DNA of 64,000 nt, from NCBI GenBank assembly GCA_052061695.1, contig JBPZEY010000012.1; one strand, 5' to 3'. Positions 34,152 to 41,843 of the stretch are shown here, in pieces. A program made the position numbers and the translations under genes. The notes beneath the pieces are model-generated. The model searched no databases. It saw only the letters and a list, made by a program, of their open reading frames with translations, and was not told the DNA's origin. Within the stretch, counting starts at the first letter, position 1. Every line of letters starts with the position of its first letter. This DNA is from Alkalicoccus luteus. GTDB lineage: Bacteria > Bacillota > Bacilli > Bacillales > Salisediminibacteriaceae.

Positions 34152-34487
34152 ATGGAGAAAAAATCATTAGAGCAAATGCAGTCGGAAGTAGACGCGTACA
34201 TAGGTCAATTTAAAGAAGGGTATTTCTCCCCGCTGGCTATGATGGCAAGGCTCACCGAAGAGATGGGGGAGCTTGCACGAGAGGTGAATCACTACTACGG
34301 AGAAAAGCCTAAAAAAGAATCGGAAGAAGAGAAAACCCTGACTCAGGAAACAGGAGACATATTGTTTGTTCTGATTTGTCTCGCAAACTCGCTCGATATT
34401 GATTTAGAGGAAGCGTTTAACCTTGTTATGCATAAGTTTGAAACGAGAGACAAAGACAGATGGACAAAGGTGGATGATGAATCATGA
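34152..34487 (+). CDS. ypjD: MazG-type nucleotide pyrophosphohydrolase YpjD
   Basis: A 111-residue all-alpha MazG-fold protein that probably hydrolyses nucleoside triphosphates or non-canonical nucleotides to monophosphates. The metal-binding glutamates are in RLTEEMGELAREVNH and the EXXD motif in ETGDILFVLICLANSLDIDLEEA. ATG 34152 gives the same length and N-terminus as the B. subtilis protein; an upstream in-frame ATG at 34134 lies inside the purine-rich leader. Its stop overlaps the dapB start (ATGA). Confidence 0.9.
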   Translation: MEKKSLEQMQSEVDAYIGQFKEGYFSPLAMMARLTEEMGELAREVNHYYGEKPKKESEEEKTLTQETGDILFVLICLANSLDIDLEEAFNLVMHKFETRDKDRWTKVDDES

Positions 34488-35275
34488 TTACCGTTATGAT
34501 TGCAGGACCGAGAGGGAATATGGGCAGAGAAGCTGTAAAGCTCGTGCAGCGGGAAGAGGGTATGAAGCTCACGGGCGTGATCGATTACAAATTTGGCGGG
34601 AAGACCATGCAGGATACTGGTCACATGGAGTCTCTCGACATTCCCGTTTTCGAAACGCTGGATGACGCTGCGAAAAATAAGCCGGATGTTCTCATCGATT
34701 TAACGAATCCGGAAACTGGTAAAAAGCATTTACGAAGGGCACTGGAGCTCGGAATCAGGCCTGTAGTCGGTACGACGGGCTTTACAGATGAGGATATTGA
34801 GGCATTGTCAGTGCTTGCACAGGAAAAAAAGCTCGGGGCTGTGATTGCACCTAATTTTGCAATAGGGGCAATTTTATTAATGAAGCTGTCGGTCATGGCT
34901 GCAAAATACATGCCGGAGGTGGAAATTATTGAGCAGCACCATGATCGAAAACTTGATGCACCTTCAGGCACGGCGATGAAGACAGCACAGATGATTTCAG
35001 ACGTTCGGCCCGAAGCTTCTCAAGGACATCCGGAAGAGGAAGAGGCGTGGAAAGGTGCAAGAGGCGCAGACTATGAAGGAATGAAGATACACAGCGTCCG
35101 TCTTCCAGGACGAGTCGCACACCAGGAAGTTATTTTTGGCGGAGAGGGGCAGACGCTTACGATTCGTCACGATTCATTGAACAGAGCTTCGTTCATGCCA
35201 GGAGTAAAAATGGCTGTAGAGCATGCGGTCGCTGCTGCGGGGCTCGTGTATGGACTTGAAAATCTGATTGACTAA
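34484..35275 (+). CDS. dapB: 4-hydroxy-tetrahydrodipicolinate reductase
   Basis: DapB reduces hydroxy-tetrahydrodipicolinate with NAD(P)H in lysine and diaminopimelate synthesis. The 263-residue protein opens with ITVMIAGPRGNMGREAVKLV (Rossmann motif). It contains VLIDLTNPE, VVGTTGFTDEDI, APNFAIGAILLMKL and the substrate motif EIIEQHHDRKLDAPSGTAMKTA. It ends with GLVYGLENLID. The start overlaps ypjD, as in B. subtilis. Confidence 0.97.
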   Translation: MITVMIAGPRGNMGREAVKLVQREEGMKLTGVIDYKFGGKTMQDTGHMESLDIPVFETLDDAAKNKPDVLIDLTNPETGKKHLRRALELGIRPVVGTTGFTDEDIEALSVLAQEKKLGAVIAPNFAIGAILLMKLSVMAAKYMPEVEIIEQHHDRKLDAPSGTAMKTAQMISDVRPEASQGHPEEEEAWKGARGADYEGMKIHSVRLPGRVAHQEVIFGGEGQTLTIRHDSLNRASFMPGVKMAVEHAVAAAGLVYGLENLID

Positions 35276-35316
35276 CGGGCTGACGAGCCTGATAAATTAG
35301 ACAGGAGGAACGAAAA

Positions 35317-35739
35317 ATGAATATCGCCTGTATCGCACATGATAAGAAAAAGGATGATTTAGTCGCGTTCATGACAGCATATGAGCACATTTTTTCTGGG
35401 CATACGCTCTATGCTACGGGAACGACCGGTAAACGGATTATGGAAGCGACGAGCTTGAAACTTCATGCTTTCCAATCGGGGCCTCTAGGGGGCGATCAGC
35501 AAATCGGAGCGATGATCGCAGAAGACAGCATGGATGCTGTGCTGTTTTTTCGGGACCCGCTTACCGCGCAGCCGCATGAGCCGGATATTAACGCTTTGAT
35601 CCGCCTGTCGGATGTATACAGCATTCCGCTTGCTACCAATATGGCGACAGCTGAAATACTCGTAAATGCGCTGAAGCGCGGGGAGCTGGAGTGGCGCCGC
35701 GTTATTTCCGAGCGTTCGAAAGGCGATCAGCATGACTGA
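35317..35739 (+). CDS. mgsA: methylglyoxal synthase
   Basis: MgsA makes methylglyoxal from dihydroxyacetone phosphate, a bypass of lower glycolysis under phosphate limitation. The 140-residue protein has IACIAHDKKKDDLVAFM at the N-terminus and LYATGTTGKRIMEATSL. The family core SGPLGGDQQIGAMIAE follows, with FFRDPLTAQPHEPDINALIRLSD and NMATAE. AGGAGGAACG precedes the ATG. It overlaps bshB1 by eight bases. Confidence 0.97.
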   Translation: MNIACIAHDKKKDDLVAFMTAYEHIFSGHTLYATGTTGKRIMEATSLKLHAFQSGPLGGDQQIGAMIAEDSMDAVLFFRDPLTAQPHEPDINALIRLSDVYSIPLATNMATAEILVNALKRGELEWRRVISERSKGDQHD

Positions 35740-36424
35740 TACGTATCTGTGTATCGGCGCCCATCCGGATGATATTGAAATTGGAATGGGCGGCACGGCT
35801 GCCAGGCTGGCGGCATCTGGAGCAGAAGTAATCTTTGTTAATCTGACCCAGGCAGAGATGTCGTCAAACGGGAATCCGGAGCTTCGTCAGAGAGAGGCTG
35901 CAGCTGCAGCTGATATTCTGGGTGTTCATAACTCCAGCAGCCTTTCCTTTTCGGACAGGGGACTTCGACTGCAGGAACGAAATGTCCATGATGAGATCGT
36001 CAGGTTGATCAGAGAATGGCGGCCGCGCTGGCTCTTTGCTCCTTCTGTTCACGACAGGCATCCGGATCATCGTGACTGCTCGGACATTGTGCGCGAAGCA
36101 TTCTTTTCGGGCGGCATACGCCGATATGGAAACGAGGCTGCTTTTCGTCCGGATAATTTATTTTATTATCAAATAAACGGCCCTGGCTCTCCTCAAATTG
36201 CAGTCGATATCTCGGACTGGGCAGACCGGAAATACGAGGCGCTGCGCTGCTATCGTTCCCAGTTTGAACAAGCGGGGGGCGTGAAGACCCCGTTAACGAA
36301 CGGCTATTTGGAAGATGTAGAGGCGAGAGACAGATTGATAGGCAGAGAAGCAGGAGTCCAGTTTGCTGAAGGATTTACGTCAGAGAAACTGCCGCTTCTG
36401 AGCACGGGAGTTGATTTTATATGA
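35732..36424 (+). CDS. bshB1: bacillithiol biosynthesis deacetylase BshB1
   Basis: BshB1 deacetylates N-acetylglucosaminyl malate to glucosaminyl malate, the second step of bacillithiol synthesis. The 230-residue protein is a zinc LmbE-type deacetylase with metal ligands in CIGAHPDDIEIGMGGT (residues 5-20) and in HDRHPDHRDCSDI (near residue 110). It also has FYYQINGPGSPQIAVDISD. It overlaps mgsA upstream and bshA downstream by four bases (ATGA), so it is translated together with bshA. Confidence 0.96.
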   Translation: MTDTYLCIGAHPDDIEIGMGGTAARLAASGAEVIFVNLTQAEMSSNGNPELRQREAAAAADILGVHNSSSLSFSDRGLRLQERNVHDEIVRLIREWRPRWLFAPSVHDRHPDHRDCSDIVREAFFSGGIRRYGNEAAFRPDNLFYYQINGPGSPQIAVDISDWADRKYEALRCYRSQFEQAGGVKTPLTNGYLEDVEARDRLIGREAGVQFAEGFTSEKLPLLSTGVDFI

Positions 36425-37542
36425 AAATTGGTATTACATGCTACCCGACCGTTGGAGGGTCGGGTGTGATTGCTACGGAATTGGGAAAAGCACTAGCAAG
36501 AAACGGGCATGAGGTTCATTTTATTGCTTCCAGTATTCCTTACCGGCTCGATGAAGCTCAGGATGGCATTTATTTTCATGAAGTTCAGGTGAATTCATAC
36601 GCCGTTTTTCAATATCCGCCATACGATCTCGCACTGGCAAGCAAAATGGCGGATGTCATTAAGCAGGAAAAGCTGGATGTGCTGCATGTACATTACGCTG
36701 TGCCCCATGCTGTAAGCGCCTTTCTTGCGAGCGAAATGACCGCTCACCCAGTTCGGATCGTAACAACACTTCACGGTACTGATATCACAGTGCTCGGGTA
36801 TGATCCTTCCCTAAGCGACATCATCCGTTTTGGAATTGAACGATCCGACGAAGTTACTGCGGTTTCCAACGACTTAATCCGTCAAACGAACGAATTGCTT
36901 GATATAACCAAGCCAATTACACCTGTATATAACTTTGTTGATGACAGTGTTTACTATAAGCGGCAGGATTCGGGTTTGAAGAAGTCGCTTAGCATACCGG
37001 ATGAGGTGCCGGTTATGACGCATGTATCGAATTTCAGAAAAGTAAAGCGTGTCGAAGATGTCGTTAAAACGTTTATGCGGGTCCGCCAGGAAATGGATGT
37101 GCGCCTTCTGTTAATTGGAGACGGACCTGAACTCCCTGTCATCCGCGCGATGGTTAAACAGGAAGGCCTTGAACCCTGGGTGCATATTACAGGTACACAA
37201 AAACGTGTAGCGGATCTGCTCTCGATCAGTGATGTGAAGCTGTTGTTATCTTCAAAAGAGAGTTTCGGACTGGTTCTCCTGGAAGCAATGGCGTGCGGCG
37301 TGCCGGTGATTGGAAGCAGTGCTGGTGGCATTCCGGAAGTAATCGAGGAGGGCGTAACAGGATACGTTGTACCAGTCGGCGATACAGAAGCAGCTGCCAG
37401 CAGAGCGCTTCACATGCTGGCCAACCCGGAGCTTCGTAAAAAGATGGGGGAAGAAGCAGTAAAACGGACTGCGGTAGCATTCAACAAACAGGCAATCGTA
37501 GATGACTATGTGAGGGTCTATCAAAAGGCGTGCAGCCGATGA
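36421..37542 (+). CDS. bshA: N-acetyl-alpha-D-glucosaminyl L-malate synthase BshA
   Basis: BshA joins UDP-GlcNAc and L-malate in the first step of bacillithiol synthesis. It is a GT4-family retaining glycosyltransferase of 373 residues. The N-terminal domain has ITCYPTVGGSGVIATELGKALA, and the middle has HVHYAVPHAVSAFLA and TTLHGTDITVLGYD. The C-terminal nucleotide-binding motif is SSKESFGLVLLEAMACGVPVIG followed by GGIPEVIEEGVTGYV. It overlaps bshB1 and cca at its ends. bshC is not in the window. Confidence 0.96.
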   Translation: MKIGITCYPTVGGSGVIATELGKALARNGHEVHFIASSIPYRLDEAQDGIYFHEVQVNSYAVFQYPPYDLALASKMADVIKQEKLDVLHVHYAVPHAVSAFLASEMTAHPVRIVTTLHGTDITVLGYDPSLSDIIRFGIERSDEVTAVSNDLIRQTNELLDITKPITPVYNFVDDSVYYKRQDSGLKKSLSIPDEVPVMTHVSNFRKVKRVEDVVKTFMRVRQEMDVRLLLIGDGPELPVIRAMVKQEGLEPWVHITGTQKRVADLLSISDVKLLLSSKESFGLVLLEAMACGVPVIGSSAGGIPEVIEEGVTGYVVPVGDTEAAASRALHMLANPELRKKMGEEAVKRTAVAFNKQAIVDDYVRVYQKACSR

Positions 37543-38633
37543 GCAGGGTTGTTTCAACTGCCGTTGATATGATAAACGCTGTAAGAGAAGCTGGCTGGGA
37601 GTCCTGGATAGTAGGCGGGGCAGTCAGAGATACGCTCATGAAGAAAGAACCGGCTGACGTGGATATAGTCTCTTCTGCCGGAGAGGCTGTGTGGCAGAAG
37701 CTGTTTGGACGAACGGTTCGTGTTGGCCGTCGCCATAACACTTTTCTCGTTTTTTCGGGCCGAATCCCGTTTGAAGTTACTCCCTTAAAAGGAGCGACCA
37801 TTGAAGAGGATCTTTCAAGGCGTGATTTCTCCTGCAACGCGGCAGCATTTGATTCAAAAGGAGCTTTGATTGATCCATTCGGAGCAGAACGTGCGGTGAC
37901 AGAAAAGCGGCTTGCCGCTCCGGGTGATCCTTCCGTTATGTTTCAACAGGACAAACTCAGGTTGCTTCGAATGATCCGTTTTGAGATTTGTCTTGGATTT
38001 AAAGCGGATGACCTGCTTGAACGAGCTTTTCAGGTACATGCACATTCATTTTTTGCTGTACCAGAGCGAATTCAAAAAGAACTGGATACAATTCGGGCAT
38101 GCATCTCATCGTCAAAGCTGCTTGGAGCATATGAGCAGCGGGCAGCCAGCCTGCCTGAATCGTTTCGTTTCTCTTACAATCCTCAACACAGGGAGTTCGT
38201 GGATTATCCACTCTCCGCATTGGCCTGGAGCCTGATGCTCACAGATGGGGATGACAAAAAAGGGCGGGAGTTAGGATTCGGGCGCCGTTTAAGAAAAATG
38301 ACAGGTAAAGCTGCCGATGCTGCAAATACATATCCCTGGTCAAACGAAGCGTTATATTACTATGGAAAGGAAGCGGCAGTTGCGGCAGCTGAACTTCTTC
38401 CTGAAAAGAACGGCGCAGCGTTAACCGAAAGGAGATATCAGCTTCTGCCAATTAAGCACCGCAGAGAGCTTGCCCTTAACGGAGAGGATATTTCCCTTTT
38501 CGCAGCATCAGATCGTAAAGCAGTACTGGAGGCTTGTGAAAGATACGTGCTCCAAGGCGGAAAGAACGAACGCGAAAGCTTGCTTCGCTATGCAAAGGAG
38601 AGACAAATGGAATGGGAGCAGAGGAAACATTAA
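37539..38633 (+). CDS. cca: CCA-adding tRNA nucleotidyltransferase
   Basis: Adds or repairs the 3' CCA end of tRNAs. From ATG 37539 it has 364 residues. The N-terminal class II nucleotidyltransferase domain has SWIVGGAVRDTLMKKEPADVDIVSS with catalytic aspartates, and RRDFSCNAAAFD, followed by IDPFGAERAVTEKRL and KLRLLRMIRFE. The rest is helical. ATG 37539 overlaps the bshA stop (ATGA); an in-frame GTG at 37530 is a less likely alternative. birA starts inside its last codons. Confidence 0.93.
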   Translation: MSRVVSTAVDMINAVREAGWESWIVGGAVRDTLMKKEPADVDIVSSAGEAVWQKLFGRTVRVGRRHNTFLVFSGRIPFEVTPLKGATIEEDLSRRDFSCNAAAFDSKGALIDPFGAERAVTEKRLAAPGDPSVMFQQDKLRLLRMIRFEICLGFKADDLLERAFQVHAHSFFAVPERIQKELDTIRACISSSKLLGAYEQRAASLPESFRFSYNPQHREFVDYPLSALAWSLMLTDGDDKKGRELGFGRRLRKMTGKAADAANTYPWSNEALYYYGKEAAVAAAELLPEKNGAALTERRYQLLPIKHRRELALNGEDISLFAASDRKAVLEACERYVLQGGKNERESLLRYAKERQMEWEQRKH

Positions 38634-39571
38634 AGCTGCTGAGGCAGTCATCCACATATGTGTCAGGAGAAAAGATAAGCAGCTCGCTGAAGTTATCACG
38701 CACAGCGGTCTGGAAACATATTCAAAGCTTACGAGCAATGGGCTACGACATTAAAGCGGTCCGGAACCGGGGCTATCTGCTGGTGGATGAAACAGCAGTT
38801 TTATCTCCGGATAAGCTGCAGGCACGGCTTGATGAAGCCGGGGTGCCTGTTACTATCGACCACACGCCTTCCCTTCCTTCAACGCAGACTAAAGCGATGC
38901 GATTAGCTGCGGAGGGGGCGCCTGCGTACACGGTGGTATCTGCTGATGAACAGACCGGCGGAAGAGGGCGGCTCGGCCGGCCCTGGAGTACCCCATTCGG
39001 TACAGCATTAGCTATCAGCATTATCTTCCGTCCGGAAATGGACATGCGTGAGGCGCCAACGGCCACACTAACCGCTGCAGCCGCCGTCGCAGAAGCACTG
39101 GAAGAGATGAACTTCAGACCGCAAATTAAATGGCCGAATGATATTCTGCTGAATGGCAAAAAAGTTTGCGGCATTTTAACGGAAATGCAGGGCGAGGCGA
39201 GCCGAGTATCTTCATTAGTGATGGGGATTGGAATCAATGTTAACACCGAACAATTTCCTGAACAGCTCCAGGAAATCGCTACGTCACTCGCGATCGTGCG
39301 CGGTGCCCCTGTAAGCCGGGAAGAAACAGCTTTTCATTTACTAGCGGAGCTGTACGAGAGAATGATTCAGTTTCAGCTCGACGGATTTCAAGCTGTCCGG
39401 CCTCTATGGGGAAAACATGCGCTCTCCTATACAAAGCCAGTGACAGTCGTGCAAAACAGGCAGCGGGTTACCGGTATAATGAAAGGAATTGAAACGGACG
39501 GGACGCTGCTTTTGGAAGCTGAAGACGGAACAGTCCATTCCATTGTTTCCGGAGATATTGAAGGCATCTGA
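38612..39571 (+). CDS. birA: biotin-[acetyl-CoA-carboxylase] ligase / biotin operon repressor BirA
   Basis: BirA attaches biotin to biotin carboxyl carrier protein and represses biotin genes. The 319-residue protein has an N-terminal winged helix (LLRQSSTYVSGEKISSSL and TAVWKHIQSLRAMGYDI). The ligase domain has the biotinyl-AMP loop TGGRGRLGRPWSTPFGTALA near residue 115, IKWPNDILLNGKKVCGILTEMQGE and the C-terminal SH3-like segment ending in VSGDIEGI. The two-domain form indicates a regulatory BirA. It overlaps the end of cca by 22 bases. Confidence 0.95.
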   Translation: MGAEETLKLLRQSSTYVSGEKISSSLKLSRTAVWKHIQSLRAMGYDIKAVRNRGYLLVDETAVLSPDKLQARLDEAGVPVTIDHTPSLPSTQTKAMRLAAEGAPAYTVVSADEQTGGRGRLGRPWSTPFGTALAISIIFRPEMDMREAPTATLTAAAAVAEALEEMNFRPQIKWPNDILLNGKKVCGILTEMQGEASRVSSLVMGIGINVNTEQFPEQLQEIATSLAIVRGAPVSREETAFHLLAELYERMIQFQLDGFQAVRPLWGKHALSYTKPVTVVQNRQRVTGIMKGIETDGTLLLEAEDGTVHSIVSGDIEGI

Positions 39572-39593
39572 CTTCGACGCAGAGAGGGGATTC

Positions 39594-39602
39594 TGCTATA
39601 AT
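39594..39602 (+). promoter_or_regulatory. extended -10 promoter of panBCD
   Basis: TGCTATAAT, perfect -10 with TGn. A weak -35 TTCGAC (39573-39578) lies 18 bases upstream. The expected transcript would have a leader of about 140 bases before panB. Confidence 0.65.
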
Positions 39603-39695
39603 GACGATTGGACAGCATCCGATAAATTGGAGCTGTACCAGGAAGACCAGACAAATTTTACATGTCTGCCTCGATCCATTCAGCGGACGGGGACA

Positions 39696-39731
39696 GAAGG
39701 TGGTGCGCAGTCTGCGCAGCCCTTCTCTTTT
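39696..39731 (+). terminator. hairpin with T tail in the panB leader
   Basis: GAAGGTGGTGCGCA (39696-39709) pairs with TGCGCAGCCCTTC (39713-39725), with a small internal loop, and is followed by TCTTTT. It stands between the panBCD promoter and the panB ribosome site, so it may be an attenuator rather than an end-of-gene terminator. Confidence 0.6.
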
Positions 39732-39749
39732 AAGAGCGGAGGGGAAAAT

Positions 39750-40586
39750 ATGAAAAAAACAACACTTGGCTTTAAAAAACTGAAGCAGCAGAACGAGCGC
39801 TGCGTCATGGTAACTGCCTACGATGCGCCAGGTGCACGGGCAGCCGAAGCAGCCGGTGTAGACTTGATTTTAGTAGGAGATTCACTCGGCATGACAGTGC
39901 TCGGCTACGACACAACAACGCATGTGACGACGAGTGATATGATTCACCACACGCGGGCCGTCAAACGAGGGGCCGGCAATACGTTCATCGTCACGGATAT
40001 GCCTTTTCTAACTGCTCAAGGCTCCGATGATCGAACGCTTGATGCAGCACTTCGGCTTATGCAGGAAGGCGGGGCTGACGCTGTTAAAATCGAGGGGGCA
40101 GGGACAGTTTTTTCGAAGATTCGCATGCTGACGGAAGGCGGCATTCCGGTATGTGCCCACTTAGGTTTAACCCCGCAGACAGTAGGCGTTGATGGCGGGT
40201 ACCGCGTACGCGGTCGAACACAGGCAGAAAAGGACAAGCTGATGAAGGAAGCGTTTGAAGCAGAACAGGCAGGGGCATTCATGCTCGTACTTGAATGTGT
40301 CACGGAGGAGACAGCTGAAGAAGCTGCCCGTCAGCTGGACATTCCCGTGATAGGAATCGGTGCAGGCCGTTGCACAGATGGGCAGGTGCTTGTGTATCAC
40401 GATATTATCGGTCAATTTAATGGAAAACAGGCGAAGTTCGTTAAACAATATGCAGATGCAGGCCAAATGATTGAAACAGCGCTTTGCAGCTATGCCAAGG
40501 AAGTCAGGTCCGGCGCCTTTCCTGAAACGTCGCATACGTTCGAACCGATGGAAAATCCGGAAAGTCTTTACGGTGGATCAAAATGA
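39750..40586 (+). CDS. panB: 3-methyl-2-oxobutanoate hydroxymethyltransferase
   Basis: PanB adds a hydroxymethyl group from methylene-tetrahydrofolate to ketoisovalerate, the first step of pantothenate synthesis. From ATG 39750 it has 278 residues. It opens with MKKTTLGFKKLKQQNERCVMVTAYDAPGA and contains ILVGDSLGMTVLGYDTTTHVT, EGGADAVKIEG, PVCAHLGLTPQTV and VIGIGAGRCTDGQVLVYHDI. GAGCGGAGGGGAAAAT precedes this ATG. The frame is open upstream to 39489, but that part overlaps birA and the leader hairpin. Confidence 0.97.
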   Translation: MKKTTLGFKKLKQQNERCVMVTAYDAPGARAAEAAGVDLILVGDSLGMTVLGYDTTTHVTTSDMIHHTRAVKRGAGNTFIVTDMPFLTAQGSDDRTLDAALRLMQEGGADAVKIEGAGTVFSKIRMLTEGGIPVCAHLGLTPQTVGVDGGYRVRGRTQAEKDKLMKEAFEAEQAGAFMLVLECVTEETAEEAARQLDIPVIGIGAGRCTDGQVLVYHDIIGQFNGKQAKFVKQYADAGQMIETALCSYAKEVRSGAFPETSHTFEPMENPESLYGGSK

Positions 40587-41440
40587 AGGTGCTGAGAACG
40601 ATTCAAGAGCTTCGATCAGCGCTTGATCAAGAAGCCTCCCCGACAGCATTTGTGCCAACGATGGGAGCCCTTCATGACGGACACCTGGCCCTTGTCAAAG
40701 AAGCGGCATCAGGGCATGTGGCAGTCGTAATGAGCATTTTTGTAAATCCGCTGCAGTTTAATGATAAGCAGGATTATGAGGGCTATCCCGACACGCTTGA
40801 TGAAGATATCCGTCAAGCGGAAGCAGCAGGGGTCACCCATTTGTTCCTGCCTGATCTGCACGAACTGTACCCTGCTGGTCCGGAAGGCATGTCGACCTTT
40901 ATCCATGTTACCAAAGGGGTGGAAGTGCTCTGCGGAGCCCATCGTCCGGGTCATTTTGATGGCGTAGCGACTGTCGTTATGAAGCTGCTGCAGATCGTGT
41001 CACCTGACTGGGCTTACTTCGGACGTAAAGACGCACAGCAGGCAGCTGTTATCGAAAACATGGTGTCTGATTATCATGTGCCAGTGAAGATCATCACTGT
41101 ACAAACGGTCCGCGAAACGGATGGGCTTGCGATGAGTTCAAGAAATGTCCGGCTTCGTCCCGAGGAGCGGAAGGATGCTCCTAACATATACTATGCTCTG
41201 CAAACGATGAAAAACGTTTATGAAGAAGAACCATTTTCTCCAGAGTCGGGTCGAACGATGCTGCAGAAATTTGTAAAGGGAACGGTAGAGTACGCGGAGG
41301 TAAGAACGTATCCCGGGCTGGAGCTTCCAGCTGAGAACTATCGTGGAACCCTGCTGCTTGCCTGTGCAGTTCAATATGACCAGGCGCGTCTGATTGATAA
41401 TATTATGTGGACCAGAAAGGAAGAAGATCATGTTTCGTGA
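40583..41440 (+). CDS. panC: pantothenate synthetase
   Basis: PanC ligates pantoate and beta-alanine with ATP. The 285-residue protein has the nucleotide-binding FVPTMGALHDGHLALVKEA near residue 24, VVMSIFVNPLQFN and the pantoate/ATP segment FGRKDAQQAAVIENMV. It also has VRETDGLAMSSRNVRLRPEER. It overlaps panB by four bases and panD by eleven, giving a compact panBCD operon. Confidence 0.97.
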   Translation: MKVLRTIQELRSALDQEASPTAFVPTMGALHDGHLALVKEAASGHVAVVMSIFVNPLQFNDKQDYEGYPDTLDEDIRQAEAAGVTHLFLPDLHELYPAGPEGMSTFIHVTKGVEVLCGAHRPGHFDGVATVVMKLLQIVSPDWAYFGRKDAQQAAVIENMVSDYHVPVKIITVQTVRETDGLAMSSRNVRLRPEERKDAPNIYYALQTMKNVYEEEPFSPESGRTMLQKFVKGTVEYAEVRTYPGLELPAENYRGTLLLACAVQYDQARLIDNIMWTRKEEDHVS

Positions 41441-41813
41441 AATGATGGGGGCTAAGCTTCACCAGGCTGTCGTAACAGAAGCAAATTTGCAGTACGTAGG
41501 CAGTATTACCATTGATCAGGATCTGCTGGATGAAGTAGGGCTTTTGGAGAACGAAAAGGTTCAGGTTGTAAACAATAACAATGGCGCGAGGCTGGAAACG
41601 TATATTATATCTGGTGAACGCGGCAGCGGAACCGTCTGTTTAAACGGGGCAGCTGCTCGGCTTGTTCAGCCGGGAGATCGTGTAATCATCATTTCCTATA
41701 AATGGATGACAGAAGAAGAAGCGTCTGTACACGTACCGAATGTCGCCATATTGGATGATGAAAACCGGATTGTAGAAAAAATGGGAACAGAGCCTGCCGG
41801 AACGATACGCTAA
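41430..41813 (+). CDS. panD: aspartate 1-decarboxylase (pyruvoyl enzyme)
   Basis: PanD makes beta-alanine from aspartate and is self-processed to a pyruvoyl enzyme. The 127-residue length equals that of B. subtilis. The cleavage site is G24-S25 in LQYVGSITID. Other family sequence is NNNNGARLETYIISGERGSG and LNGAAARLVQPGDRVIIISY. ATG 41430 is chosen because AGAAAGGAAGAAG lies before it; the frame is open upstream inside panC. Confidence 0.97.
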   Translation: MFREMMGAKLHQAVVTEANLQYVGSITIDQDLLDEVGLLENEKVQVVNNNNGARLETYIISGERGSGTVCLNGAAARLVQPGDRVIIISYKWMTEEEASVHVPNVAILDDENRIVEKMGTEPAGTIR

Positions 41814-41843
41814 AGGCTGACAGTACTATGGAGAAGGTAGGGA

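Noticed and set aside
39489..39749. 87-codon extension of panB
   Set aside because: Overlaps birA, the panB promoter and the leader hairpin; ATG 39750 has a strong ribosome site.
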